Below are positions 23,338-32,715 of a stretch of DNA of 50,293 nucleotides, piece by piece. Origin of the DNA: Desulfuromonadales bacterium (GTDB taxonomy: Bacteria; Desulfobacterota; JAENJC01); the NCBI GenBank assembly GCA_919902985.1, contig CAKKSC010000041.1, forward strand, positions 1-50,293, given 5' to 3'. A program made the position numbers and the translations under genes. The notes under the pieces are model-generated. The model made no database searches, had not been told where the DNA came from, and was given only the letters and a program-made list of their open reading frames with translations. Positions within the stretch are counted from its first letter, which is position 1; each line of letters opens with the position of its first letter.

Positions 23338-25371
23338 ATGTATCGTAGTTCGCTGGCCTTGGGCCACAAGGGTTTTCTGATCTTTGAAGACTGGCTGAAC
23401 AAGGTTTTTTCTCCGCGTTTAAATCCGATGTATTACCTTGGGGCAATTGCTTTTCTCTTTACATGGATAGTTTTTATATCAGGCCTGTACCTGATGTTCG
23501 TTTACAGTATCAGCGTGGAAAAGGCGTATGACTCACTGCAAGAGATGAACTGGTTCAATCAGCTCATGAGGAGCCTTCACCGCTATGCCTCAGACGGGGC
23601 CATGATCGCTCTTTTGGTCCATTTGGTCAGGGAATACTTTAACGACAGGTACCGCCGCTGGCGCTGGGTTGCATGGGTAACAGGGGTGGCCCTTATCCTT
23701 ATTTACTGGGGATTGGGTGTAACCGGTTACTGGATGGTGTGGGACCAGAGGGGGCAGCTCATAGCCAGGCTGTCCGCAGAACTCCTGGACTTCATCCCTA
23801 TATGGGGAGAGCCCCTTACCAGGGCATTTATAAGCAATGATGCAGTTACAAACCTACTCTTCATTGGAGTTATATTTGTTCATATCGCAGTTCCCACCAT
23901 AGCCCTGTTCCTGCTTTGGCTGCATGTCATAAGGATATCCAGGCCAGTTATAAACCCTCCAAAGGAACTGCTGATTACAATCACTGGGCTTACCGTGGTT
24001 TTATGTTTTGCCTATCCAGCTACAAGCGTTGGCAGGGCGGATTTGAATCTGTTCGCAGCCAGGTTTGGTATAGACTGGTGGTACCTTGTCCTCTACCCAT
24101 TTCTGGCCTCTTATCCCGCCTGGGGCGCCTGGGCCCTTACAATTGCGGGGACAGGCATATTGACAGCCCTCCCATGGTTCATCAAACCGGGAAACCCCGG
24201 CAAGGCGAAGGTGGTTCTTCCTAAATGTGTGGGGTGCGAACTCTGCTTCAAAGACTGCCCATACGAGGCAATAATGATGAGGAAGAGGACCGACGGCCTT
24301 CCGTACAAGGAAGAGGCCATCGTCGTTGAAACGCGATGCGCCTCCTGCGGACTTTGCGTAGGGGCCTGCGACTTCCATGCAATAGACCTCCCTGACCTGA
24401 CCGAGGAGATGATCTACAAGGAGATCCAACAACTCATGTCCTTCAAAACCACCGAAGAACCGAATATCCTGAATGTTGCATGCGGCTATGGTGTAAACAT
24501 GAAAGGTCTTATGGCCCCTGACACAAAGGCCCTTAAGGAGATGCCGAACGTCAAGGTACTGAGGCTCCCATGCGTGTCCATGCTTCAGCCTGTTATGATA
24601 GAAATAGCCATGAAATCCGGCGCTGATGGTGTATTTATCTCAGGTTGCCAGGCAAAGGACTGCCATTTCAGGGAGGGAGACAATTTCATAGAGGGGAGGC
24701 TACTTAACTCGAGACCTCCGGTTCTCAGGAAGAAGGCTGTAGATCCGACGAGGATAAGGGCTGGTTGGTTCTCTGCCATCCATTCCAGGAAATTTCTTGA
24801 AGACCTGAGAAGGTTTGCTAATGATATAAAGGAAGACAAGAAAGAGGTAAAGGTCTCCGTCCACAGGTACATCAGGGAGAGAATGACAGTAGCTGGGATC
24901 ATCTTCCTTGCCATACCAGCGGCCCTTACCCTTGTATTTTCTGATTATCCATATTCATTCTACAGACAGAAGGACTCGATGCTGATGTTCAGCTTTAAGC
25001 ACAGCGGCAAGCATATAGCGGAAGAAAAGAAGTTGACACCTGAAGAGCTTATGAAACTTCCACCCCATATGAGGGGGAGGTCAGCAAAGTCTGGAAAGAG
25101 GTACCCGGTATATGCAGAGGTGGAGATTGATGGGGAAAAAATCATATCCAACAGCTATACGGCCGGTGGATTGAAGGCCGAAGGATCGGCTTACGCATAT
25201 GAGAAGATTATTGTGACGCCAGGGATTCACAAGGTAAAGATACAAATGAGTGACACTGACTCCCGCGATCAGTTTGACTATACATATGAACAGGAGCTTG
25301 AATTCAAACCAAGCCGCCAGATATGCATTGACTTTAGTAATGCGACCAAGTCCTTCTTTATAAGGAACTGA
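23338..25371 (+). CDS. Cytochrome b / 2[4Fe-4S] ferredoxin / MvhD-like fusion protein
   Basis: This 677-residue protein is a multi-domain membrane redox protein. Residues 1-205 form a cytochrome b/b6-like four-helix unit with two H-x13-H pairs (H81/H95 and H182/H196), so two b hemes, plus VTGYWMVWDQ as in quinone-reactive cytochrome b. About 215-285 add further membrane spans. Two ferredoxin clusters follow: cysteines 297, 300, 303, 307 and 334, 337, 340, 344. Residues 376-455 resemble MvhD/FlpD, the hydrogenase/heterodisulfide reductase delta domain (cysteines 382, 412, 437, 442; GADGVFISGCQAKDCHFREG). A last membrane span (516-536) leads to a beta-rich tail. It could link cytoplasmic Hdr- or Mvh-type electron carriers to the quinone pool. 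The ATG follows AAGGAGGATT. It is divergent from a CRP/FNR-type regulator. Confidence 0.88.
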   Translation: MYRSSLALGHKGFLIFEDWLNKVFSPRLNPMYYLGAIAFLFTWIVFISGLYLMFVYSISVEKAYDSLQEMNWFNQLMRSLHRYASDGAMIALLVHLVREYFNDRYRRWRWVAWVTGVALILIYWGLGVTGYWMVWDQRGQLIARLSAELLDFIPIWGEPLTRAFISNDAVTNLLFIGVIFVHIAVPTIALFLLWLHVIRISRPVINPPKELLITITGLTVVLCFAYPATSVGRADLNLFAARFGIDWWYLVLYPFLASYPAWGAWALTIAGTGILTALPWFIKPGNPGKAKVVLPKCVGCELCFKDCPYEAIMMRKRTDGLPYKEEAIVVETRCASCGLCVGACDFHAIDLPDLTEEMIYKEIQQLMSFKTTEEPNILNVACGYGVNMKGLMAPDTKALKEMPNVKVLRLPCVSMLQPVMIEIAMKSGADGVFISGCQAKDCHFREGDNFIEGRLLNSRPPVLRKKAVDPTRIRAGWFSAIHSRKFLEDLRRFANDIKEDKKEVKVSVHRYIRERMTVAGIIFLAIPAALTLVFSDYPYSFYRQKDSMLMFSFKHSGKHIAEEKKLTPEELMKLPPHMRGRSAKSGKRYPVYAEVEIDGEKIISNSYTAGGLKAEGSAYAYEKIIVTPGIHKVKIQMSDTDSRDQFDYTYEQELEFKPSRQICIDFSNATKSFFIRN

Positions 25372-25396
25372 GGCATGCTGCAACACCTTTCAGATA

Positions 25397-25432
25397 ATGT
25401 CCGGCTTGTTTGTTTTTGGACAAGCCGGACAT
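25397..25432 (+). terminator. Hairpin downstream of the cytochrome b fusion gene
   Basis: A perfect 13-bp stem (ATGTCCGGCTTGT with ACAAGCCGGACAT) has a 10-nt T-rich loop and lies 26 bp after the stop. The following TTTAGG is only a weak U-tract, so it may terminate or simply protect the transcript. Confidence 0.5.
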
Positions 25433-25471
25433 TTAGGACAATAACTTACCTGATACGGTCCTGTTTTAGCT

Positions 25472-25672
25472 TTATGCTAACCCGTTGTCCTCGCAAGCAG
25501 CTTCCCATGCGTCTAAAGGGCAGCGAAAGTCCTCTCCATATATTACCGTTGCCCCGGTATCATCTATCTTGTAATAGTACCAAAGCTCAGGGTTATCCTC
25601 ATAATCACTGATTCTAAACCCTGCCTTTTCTGCTATTGCCTGATAATCAGGCCCGTCGCGTAGATCCTCCAT
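25472..25672 (-). CDS. Small acidic protein of unknown function
   Basis: This 66-residue acidic protein is rich in aromatic residues (ELWYYYKIDD, GEDFRCPLDAWEAACEDNG). It has a strong AAAGGAGG ribosome binding site seven bases before the ATG at 25672, which supports a real gene. It lies alone on the minus strand between the fusion gene and rubrerythrin. I recognise no family. Two cysteines near the C-terminus are spaced too far apart for a classical metal motif. Confidence 0.65.
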   Translation of the reverse strand: MEDLRDGPDYQAIAEKAGFRISDYEDNPELWYYYKIDDTGATVIYGEDFRCPLDAWEAACEDNGLA

Positions 25673-25816
25673 AGCATCCTCCTTTGTGACTTTATATCAT
25701 CTTAGTTAGATACTGTCAATATCTTGCCCTGATGCCAAACCCCTCCCTGCATGTTGCTGTCCGTGAAATTATCTGGTATGTTTGCGGTAGTAAATAAAAC
25801 CTTGGGGAGGTACAAA

Positions 25817-26410
25817 ATGAAAAGTCTTAAAGGAACAAAGACCCTGGATAACCTGATGAAGGCCTTTGCCGGAGAGTCACAGGCAAGGAACCGCTACACC
25901 TATTATGCATCAATTGCGAAGAAGGAAGAACTGATGCAGATAGAGTCCATATTCACAGAGACCGCTGACAACGAAAAAGAGCACGCCAAGCGGTTCTTTA
26001 AGCTTATTGTAGAGGGGATGCAGGGGAACCTCCCCGCTAACGTAAGGGTTGATGCTGAATACCCAGTGGCATACTCCACTACGGCCGAAAATCTCAGGGC
26101 AGCTGCAGCCGGAGAGAGGGAGGAGTGGGGCAAGCTTTACCCTGATTTTGCTGAGGCAGCAGATTCTGAGGGATTCCCGGAGGTTGCCGCTGCCTTTAGA
26201 AATATAGCTAAGGTTGAAATAAGACATGAGGCCCGTTATCTGAAGCTCCTGGAAAATTTAGAAAAGGGAAAGGTCTTCAAAAAAGATTCTTCTGTAAAAT
26301 GGAAGTGCAGGAACTGCGGGCTTATCCATGAAGGTACTGAGGCCCCGAAAGAATGCCCGGCCTGTCTGCATCCGCAGGGTTATTATGAGGTGTTTGTAGA
26401 GACATATTGA
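25817..26410 (+). CDS. Rubrerythrin
   Basis: Rubrerythrin reduces hydrogen peroxide in anaerobes using a di-iron site and a rubredoxin-type centre. This 197-residue protein has the ferritin-like domain with ESQARNRYTYYAS, ETADNEKEHAKRFF (E-x-x-H) and VEIRHEARYLKLL (E-x-x-H), and a C-terminal rubredoxin-like KCRNCGLIHEG...CPACLHPQGYY with two C-x2-C pairs. The ATG at 25817 follows GGGGAGGTAC; the frame is open further upstream to 25751 without a good start. It stands alone and is probably driven by its own promoter. Its presence points to an anaerobic or microaerobic lifestyle. Confidence 0.96.
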   Translation: MKSLKGTKTLDNLMKAFAGESQARNRYTYYASIAKKEELMQIESIFTETADNEKEHAKRFFKLIVEGMQGNLPANVRVDAEYPVAYSTTAENLRAAAAGEREEWGKLYPDFAEAADSEGFPEVAAAFRNIAKVEIRHEARYLKLLENLEKGKVFKKDSSVKWKCRNCGLIHEGTEAPKECPACLHPQGYYEVFVETY

Positions 26411-26541
26411 AAGACCTTTCTATAAAAATACTGCTTTACCGCAGAGGCGCAGAGAAAGGCATTTTTGCGATATTAATTTTGCGTGCTTTGCGGTAACTGA
26501 TTTTACTTTAAAAGCCCCCTTTTTTACGCTATATTCAGGCA

Positions 26542-29142
26542 ATGTCGAGAAAAAAACTTTATCTGATTGACGGGAATTCTTATATCTACAGGGCGTTCTT
26601 CGCGATTCCACATCTTTCCAACTCCAAAGGGATTCCTACCAACGCCGTATACGGCTTCACTAACATGCTTATGAAGGTGATAAAGGAGGAGGCGCCCGAT
26701 TACCTCGCCATTGCCTTTGACTCCAAAGGCCCAACCAGAAGGCACATTGAATACGAGGACTACAAGGCCCACAGGCCTGCCATGCCGGACCCCCTGGCAA
26801 GGCAGATACCTTACATCCATAGGATGGTTGAGGCCTTCAACATCCCTGTCCTTATCATGGAAGGCGTTGAAGCCGACGACATAATAGGGACCATAGCCAA
26901 AAAGGCGGAGAAAGACGGACTGGAGGTCGTCATCATCACTGGCGACAAGGACATATTCCAGATAATATCGCCCCATATAAGGATCTATGACACCCTTAAG
27001 AACAGCTACTTTGGTGTGGATGATGTTAAGAAACGCTTCGGAACCGAGCCGGAAAGGGTTGTAGAGGTAATGGGGCTCATGGGTGACTCATCCGATAACA
27101 TTCCGGGAGTGCCTGGTATTGGGGAGAAGACAGCGAAGGCCCTTATAGAGGAGCATGGTACTATAGAAAATCTCCTTGCCAATATCGAGAAGATAACAAA
27201 GCCGAAACTTAAACAGAGCCTGAAGGAGAATGCTGAACTGGCAAGGCTGAGCCGATCTCTTGCCACCATCCAGACAGATATACCTATTGAAACTGAATAC
27301 AAGGACCTTTCCAGACCGGAACCGGACAATGAGAGGCTTCTTCCCCTCCTTAAGGAGCTGGAGTTCAGCTCAATGCTGAAGATGGCCGCCCCTGAAGTAG
27401 CTGTGAAGGAGCATAAGGTGGCCGAGTCGGAAGAGGCTATTAGCAGTCTTGTAACAGAGCTGGCTGGAGAGAAGGAAGTCGCGCTGAAGCTGATATCTGA
27501 CAATAAAGATCCGATCCTTGGAAGGATCACAGGGATTGCCCTTGCAAGGGAAGGAGAGGCGTTTTATGTTCCTGGGGTCAGGGATCAGGGGTCAGGGGTC
27601 AGCAAAATCTTTGAAGGCAATCTTGTCAAGATCGGCCATGACCTGAAAAAAGAAATGATACTGTTAAAAAAGCAGGGTGTTGAGCTGGCTGAGCCGATGT
27701 TCGACACTATGGTTGCCTCTTATCTTATAAACCCCGTGAGGTCTGAGCAGACCCTTGAGGCCATTGCGCTGGAGTTCCTGGGAAAGAATGTTATAGAGCA
27801 GTTGTCAGGGGTCGGGGGTCAGGGGTCAGATGAAAAGAGCAGGATTGACTACGCCTGCCATGCGGCTGAGGCCATATTCGAGCTTAAAGATATTCTGTTA
27901 GAAAAGCTAAGAAATGAAGGGCTTGAGGAACTTTTTTATGATGTGGAGATGCCCCTTGTGCGGGTACTTTCAGATGTGGAGACGAACGGAGTAAGGATTG
28001 ACAGGAATTTCCTTAACGAAATGTCAAAGGAAGTCGATTCAGACCTCCAAGAGCTTATGAGTAAGATTTACTCCCTTGCAGGGCAGGAGTTCAACATAAA
28101 CTCCCCGAAGCAGCTTTCTGAAATCCTTTTTGAGAAGTTGAAACTTCCAGCTACAAAGAAGACAAAGACCGGGTATTCCACTGATGTTGAGGTATTGCAG
28201 CAGTTATCAGCAATACACGAACTCCCTGCCGAGATACTGACGTACAGGACTCTTTCCAAGCTCAAGTCCACATATATAGACTCCCTCCCTTCAATGATAA
28301 ATCCTGAGACAGGGCGAGTCCATACATCCCTCAATCAGACAGTTACAGCCACAGGGAGGCTCTCCTCCAGCGAGCCTAATCTGCAAAATATCCCTATAAG
28401 GACCGAACTCGGAAGGAGGATAAGGGAGGCCTTCACTGCTGAGCCGGGGAATCTCATCCTTTCTGCGGACTACTCCCAGATAGAGCTCAGGGTCATGGCG
28501 CATATGTCTGGAGACCCCATACTAATCGAGGCCTTCAAAAGGGGTGAGGACATCCATGCAAGGACTGCGGCAGAGGTCTTCGGGATCATGTCGGGCCTTG
28601 TAACGTCAGAGATGAGGAGGATGGCGAAGGTGGTGAACTTCGGGATCATCTACGGGATGTCCCCCTTCGGCCTTTCAAAAGACCTGGGGATATCACAGAA
28701 GGATGCCAAGAGGTACATAGACTCCTACTTTGAGCATTACAGGGGGGTAAGTACCTTTATAGAAAAGACCCTGCACGATGCCAGGGAAAAGGGTTACGTG
28801 AGGACGCTCCTTGGAAGAAAGCGGCCTATCCCTGAACTTTCCGGCAAGGATGCGGCGGCGCGCCAGTTCGGTGAAAGGATGGCTGTAAACACCCCCATAC
28901 AGGGAACAGCGGCAGATATCATAAAGCTGGCCATGATTAATATCTCCAAAAGACTCAAAAAAGAAGATCTAAAGAGCCTCATGATCCTCCAGGTGCATGA
29001 CGAACTTGTATTCGAGGTGCCTGAAGGAGAGCTGGAGATTATGAAGAAACTGGTTTGCGAAGAGATGGAAGGGGTAATGGAGCTGAAGGTCCCACTGAAG
29101 GTTGATATAGGTGTAGGAAAGAATTGGAGTGAGGCGCACTGA
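26542..29142 (+). CDS. polA: DNA polymerase I
   Basis: This 866-residue enzyme has the 5'-3' exonuclease (YRAFFAIPHLSNSKGIPTNA, VEADDIIGTIA, GDKDIFQII, LMGDSSDNIPGVPGIGEKTA), then a 3'-5' exonuclease-like region, then the polymerase domain (SADYSQIELRVMAHMSGD, RRMAKVVNFGIIYGMSPFGL, LQVHDELVFEV). The proofreading domain appears inactive: the expected D-x-E is replaced by KLISDNKD, and the last acidic motif by YACHAAEAIF. Two in-frame insertions of GGGGTCAG-type sequence (about residues 344-354, GVRDQGSGVSK, and 424-430, SGVGGQGSDE) lie in loops of that domain. The start is an ATG without an obvious Shine-Dalgarno. Confidence 0.97.
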   Translation: MSRKKLYLIDGNSYIYRAFFAIPHLSNSKGIPTNAVYGFTNMLMKVIKEEAPDYLAIAFDSKGPTRRHIEYEDYKAHRPAMPDPLARQIPYIHRMVEAFNIPVLIMEGVEADDIIGTIAKKAEKDGLEVVIITGDKDIFQIISPHIRIYDTLKNSYFGVDDVKKRFGTEPERVVEVMGLMGDSSDNIPGVPGIGEKTAKALIEEHGTIENLLANIEKITKPKLKQSLKENAELARLSRSLATIQTDIPIETEYKDLSRPEPDNERLLPLLKELEFSSMLKMAAPEVAVKEHKVAESEEAISSLVTELAGEKEVALKLISDNKDPILGRITGIALAREGEAFYVPGVRDQGSGVSKIFEGNLVKIGHDLKKEMILLKKQGVELAEPMFDTMVASYLINPVRSEQTLEAIALEFLGKNVIEQLSGVGGQGSDEKSRIDYACHAAEAIFELKDILLEKLRNEGLEELFYDVEMPLVRVLSDVETNGVRIDRNFLNEMSKEVDSDLQELMSKIYSLAGQEFNINSPKQLSEILFEKLKLPATKKTKTGYSTDVEVLQQLSAIHELPAEILTYRTLSKLKSTYIDSLPSMINPETGRVHTSLNQTVTATGRLSSSEPNLQNIPIRTELGRRIREAFTAEPGNLILSADYSQIELRVMAHMSGDPILIEAFKRGEDIHARTAAEVFGIMSGLVTSEMRRMAKVVNFGIIYGMSPFGLSKDLGISQKDAKRYIDSYFEHYRGVSTFIEKTLHDAREKGYVRTLLGRKRPIPELSGKDAAARQFGERMAVNTPIQGTAADIIKLAMINISKRLKKEDLKSLMILQVHDELVFEVPEGELEIMKKLVCEEMEGVMELKVPLKVDIGVGKNWSEAH

Positions 29143-29286
29143 TAGCTGATGGCCTTTCTTTCATCTTCTTTCGCTCAAACTTCAATTCACTTGACAATTA
29201 TATTAGACGAGATACAGAAACCGTTAACAAATGTTGTTCGTGATTCCTATCATACAGGCTGTAAGGGTGGGAGGTGAGACACCGCC

Positions 29287-30561
29287 ATGCGACGCGAAAT
29301 CAAGATTCTCTTGAGTGTGATGGTACTGCTGCTGATCAGCAGTGCGTGCTTTGCCGAGGTTCTTGAGCGGCGAAAGGACCAGTTCGGCAGGGATTTTGGC
29401 TACTACATTTATCCGATAGTAGGTGAAATCCCCGGTATGGGCAGAGCTGCCGGGGTCGGGGCGAGCGTGCTGAATATGGGCGTTGGAGATACTGACTTTA
29501 CCGGCTACTATGTTCGAGGCGATTTTGATGCGACCGGCGCAGCCTTGCTGGATTATCATCTCTTGACGCAACGCCTGATATTTGATGTGGGCTATAACGA
29601 CTTTCTGGTCGCTTCTAAATCTTACAATCGCGGCATCGACTCCGATCCGGTCAATGTTATCTATCCGAAGGCAGAGGGTGCATATCTACTGGGACAGTTG
29701 ACGCTTACCTTTGATGAGCGCCGCTATGAAATGTTTGCTCGTGCAATGAGCGGGAGGAATCGTCTGCTTGCAGTACTGGATAAGGATGGCCAGTCGTTTG
29801 AAGGTGTGGATACTGACTGGAAAAGCAGCGACTCGGTAACCCTTGGCGGCTCTATTGATATTACCGATGACCGACTGGATCCTAGACGTGGCATACGTTT
29901 CGAGTTCGCAAGCCATCTGCCCAAAAGCAATGGCTCGGATGCGAGCGAGTATTTCGTGAATGATTATAATCTTACCGGCTATTTGCCGACGCGCAAATGG
30001 GATACGCTGGTATTTAATCTGTTCCATTCCCGCGCCCATGTCACACGCGAGGGTCTTACCGATTATGCCGAGCTGCAACAGCGCTATGGCCTGAACTGCA
30101 GTCAATACCCCGTCGGGCCGGATAGAAATGCCTGCCAGTCTGCCGAAGCAAAACTGCTGGCTGGCGCGCTGGCAAACAACCAATATGGCACCGCCTCAGC
30201 ATTAGGGGGGACCCAGCGATTGCGGTCCTTTGATAATTGGCGTTACTATGCTGGACAGGCGTTGTTCTACGGGGCTGAGTACCGCTGGAATCTGACTGAT
30301 GAACGCACCCCGTTCAATATCTATATTGCCAAGGGAGTGCGCACCGGCATCCAACTGGCTGCTTTCTGCGAGCGGGGCATGGTGGCAGATGAATTCGGCG
30401 ATCTGCTCAAAGATGGCCGTACCAGTTATGGGGTAGGGGCACGCCTCGTGCTGTCCGGGGTGATCATCCGCTTGGATCTGGCCCATGGTGATGAGGGCGC
30501 CAAGAGCCAGTTGTTTATTACTTATCCGTGGAGCATGTTCTCGGTAGATAACCCCTCCTGA
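29287..30561 (+). CDS. Omp85/surface-antigen-type outer-membrane barrel protein without POTRA domains
   Basis: This 424-residue protein has a signal peptide (MRREIKILLSVMVLLLISSA, cleavage near CFA) and a long beta-rich region with the loop motif LGGTQRLRSFDNW, which resembles the conserved (V/L)RGF loop of the Omp85/BamA barrel, then GAEYRWNL. No POTRA domains precede the barrel, so it is a short surface-antigen-like member of uncertain role. The ATG follows GGGAGGTGAG. Codon use differs from the neighbours: arginine is mostly CGC/CGT/CGA, whereas polA and cstA mainly use AGG. This suggests transfer, perhaps from a proteobacterium. Four to five cysteines occur, unusual for a barrel. Confidence 0.7.
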   Translation: MRREIKILLSVMVLLLISSACFAEVLERRKDQFGRDFGYYIYPIVGEIPGMGRAAGVGASVLNMGVGDTDFTGYYVRGDFDATGAALLDYHLLTQRLIFDVGYNDFLVASKSYNRGIDSDPVNVIYPKAEGAYLLGQLTLTFDERRYEMFARAMSGRNRLLAVLDKDGQSFEGVDTDWKSSDSVTLGGSIDITDDRLDPRRGIRFEFASHLPKSNGSDASEYFVNDYNLTGYLPTRKWDTLVFNLFHSRAHVTREGLTDYAELQQRYGLNCSQYPVGPDRNACQSAEAKLLAGALANNQYGTASALGGTQRLRSFDNWRYYAGQALFYGAEYRWNLTDERTPFNIYIAKGVRTGIQLAAFCERGMVADEFGDLLKDGRTSYGVGARLVLSGVIIRLDLAHGDEGAKSQLFITYPWSMFSVDNPS

Positions 30562-30752
30562 AAGCCAGCGATGAAATCGATCAGTTTGAAAATTACTATA
30601 GTACCTGAATTGAAGGCCGCTTAAATTGTCTCTCAAATTCGAGTTTGGACTGTCAATGACTTAATCCCTGATGTGTATATCACATTCAGCCAGATCCCGT
30701 CATTTGTCCTGCCTCTTTATTTGATGCTGAAAATGTGATATAAAAACAGTTC

Positions 30753-32693
30753 ATGAAGACGTCAAACATCATCCTTGCCATTATCGCCGCCGTGGGCGCA
30801 TTTGCCCTTGGCGTTGTCACGCAGGTCATAAACCCTGATGAGAAGGTCAACGCCCTCTGGCTTGTCGTAGCTGCCGCCTGTTTTTTCATAATCTCTTACC
30901 GCCTCTACGGCACCTTCATTTGCGCAAAGGTATTGAGCCTCAACGACAGGATAGTCACTCCATCAAAGAGGCTTACAGACGGGAGGGACTACCACCCTAC
31001 CCACAAATGGGTACTCTTCGGGCACCACTTTGCAGCCATTGCAGGGGCAGGGCCTCTGATAGGGCCAGTCCTTGCCGCCCAATTCGGGTATCTTCCAGGT
31101 TTTTTGTGGATACTTATCGGAGCCTCAATTGGCGGGGCAGTCCACGATACAGTTATCCTTTCGGCTTCCGTCAGGAGGAATGGAAGGTCACTGGCCCAGA
31201 TCGCAAAGGATGAGGTCGGCCCAGTTGCAGGGGTTACAGCGGCGATAGCCATCCTCTTTATAATCATAGTCGCCCTCGGAGGGCTTGGGCTTGCCGTTGT
31301 CAATGCCCTGTCCCACAGCGCTTGGGGGACATTCACTATTGCAGCTACAATCCCGATTGCCCTTTTCATGGGTCTTTACCTATACAAGATAAGACCTGGA
31401 CAAGTCGGAGAGGTAACTGTCATAGGTGTTGCAGCCCTGATCCTGGCCGTCTTCCTGGGCGGATATATTCCGGGCTCTTCCCTTGAGCCTTATTTCAACC
31501 TCGATAAGAACCTCCTCGTGTTTCTTATGGCTGTTTATGGATTTGTGGCATCGGTTCTTCCGGTCTGGATGCTCCTCTGTCCAAGGGACTACCTTTCAAC
31601 GTATATGAAGATTGGGACTGTTCTGATTCTTGCAGTTGGGGTCATAGCCCTTGCCCCTGACATTCAGATGTCTGCGGTTACTAAGTTTGTTCACGGCGGC
31701 GGGCCCATAATACCTGGGACATTGTTCCCGTTCATGTTCATAACCATTGCATGCGGAGCCATATCGGGGTTTCACTCCCTTGTCTCTTCAGGGACTACGC
31801 CAAAGATGATAGAGAGCGAGTCAGAGATTAAGATGATTGGCTTTGGGGCCATGCTGACAGAGGGTTTTGTGGCAGTGATCGCTGTTATTGCCGCATCCAT
31901 CCTCCTCCCTGGAGACTATTTCGCCATAAACACCAAGCTCCCCTTTGACAAACTGGCAGAGATGGGTTTCCCTGTCGGAATGATTGCTGAACTCTCCCAG
32001 GCGGTGGGCACCGACGTGGCAGGGAGGCCGGGAGGTGCAGTCTCCCTTGCTGTAGGAATGGCATCCATATTTTCATCCCTTCCGGGTATGAAGGGACTCA
32101 TGCCATACTGGTACAACTTCGCCCTCATGTTCGAGGCCCTTTTTATCCTCACCACCGTTGACACAGGGACCAGGGTGGCAAGGTTCATACTTCAGGAGCT
32201 TGGGAGTTACGCTTACAAGCCCCTTGGCAGGACAGACTGGATTCCCGGAACTATTTTCACCAGCTTTCTTGTGGTCGGCTCATGGGGCTTCCTGATATAT
32301 TCAGGGAGCATCTCGACCATTTGGCCCATGTTCGGGGTGGCGAACCAGCTCCTTGCGGCCATCGCCTTTTGCGTGGGCACTACCATCATCATTAAGATGA
32401 ACAAGCTGAAATATGCATGGGTGACCTTTGTCCCCATGCTCTTCATGTTCGCGACGACCCTTGTCGCATCTTATCAGCTCTTTTACATGTTCATGGGGAA
32501 GGCCTCTGCTGCCGCAAATCCTTCTGAAGCCTTTACATTCAAGCTCGATGCTTTTCTGGTTTTGGTTATGGCGACCCTGGCAGTTATTGCCCTTGTAGAT
32601 TCGGTATATAAATGGTACGGCTATCTGGCCGGTAAGCGCGAGATTATAACCAGCGAGGTGGTGGAATGGGCAACGGAGATGGAAGTTCACTGA
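30753..32693 (+). CDS. cstA: CstA family carbon starvation / peptide or pyruvate transporter
   Basis: CstA-family proteins are inner-membrane transporters linked to peptide or pyruvate uptake. This 646-residue protein has about 16 predicted spans and the family motifs: YHPTHKWVLFGHHFAAIAGA, GPLIGPVLAAQFGYLPG, GAVHDTVILSASVRRNGRSL, GFHSLVSSGTTPKMI and FGVANQLLAAIAF. The start is an ATG with little Shine-Dalgarno. It stands alone; no regulator is adjacent. No local feature sets substrate choice. Confidence 0.95.
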   Translation: MKTSNIILAIIAAVGAFALGVVTQVINPDEKVNALWLVVAAACFFIISYRLYGTFICAKVLSLNDRIVTPSKRLTDGRDYHPTHKWVLFGHHFAAIAGAGPLIGPVLAAQFGYLPGFLWILIGASIGGAVHDTVILSASVRRNGRSLAQIAKDEVGPVAGVTAAIAILFIIIVALGGLGLAVVNALSHSAWGTFTIAATIPIALFMGLYLYKIRPGQVGEVTVIGVAALILAVFLGGYIPGSSLEPYFNLDKNLLVFLMAVYGFVASVLPVWMLLCPRDYLSTYMKIGTVLILAVGVIALAPDIQMSAVTKFVHGGGPIIPGTLFPFMFITIACGAISGFHSLVSSGTTPKMIESESEIKMIGFGAMLTEGFVAVIAVIAASILLPGDYFAINTKLPFDKLAEMGFPVGMIAELSQAVGTDVAGRPGGAVSLAVGMASIFSSLPGMKGLMPYWYNFALMFEALFILTTVDTGTRVARFILQELGSYAYKPLGRTDWIPGTIFTSFLVVGSWGFLIYSGSISTIWPMFGVANQLLAAIAFCVGTTIIIKMNKLKYAWVTFVPMLFMFATTLVASYQLFYMFMGKASAAANPSEAFTFKLDAFLVLVMATLAVIALVDSVYKWYGYLAGKREIITSEVVEWATEMEVH

Positions 32694-32715
32694 ATCCGGT
32701 TAAGTCACAAGTGTG

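Noticed and set aside
29224-29571. Minus-strand open frame overlapping the start of the Omp85-like gene
   Set aside because: The opposite strand has a signal peptide, ribosome binding site and beta-barrel pattern; the minus frame has none of these.
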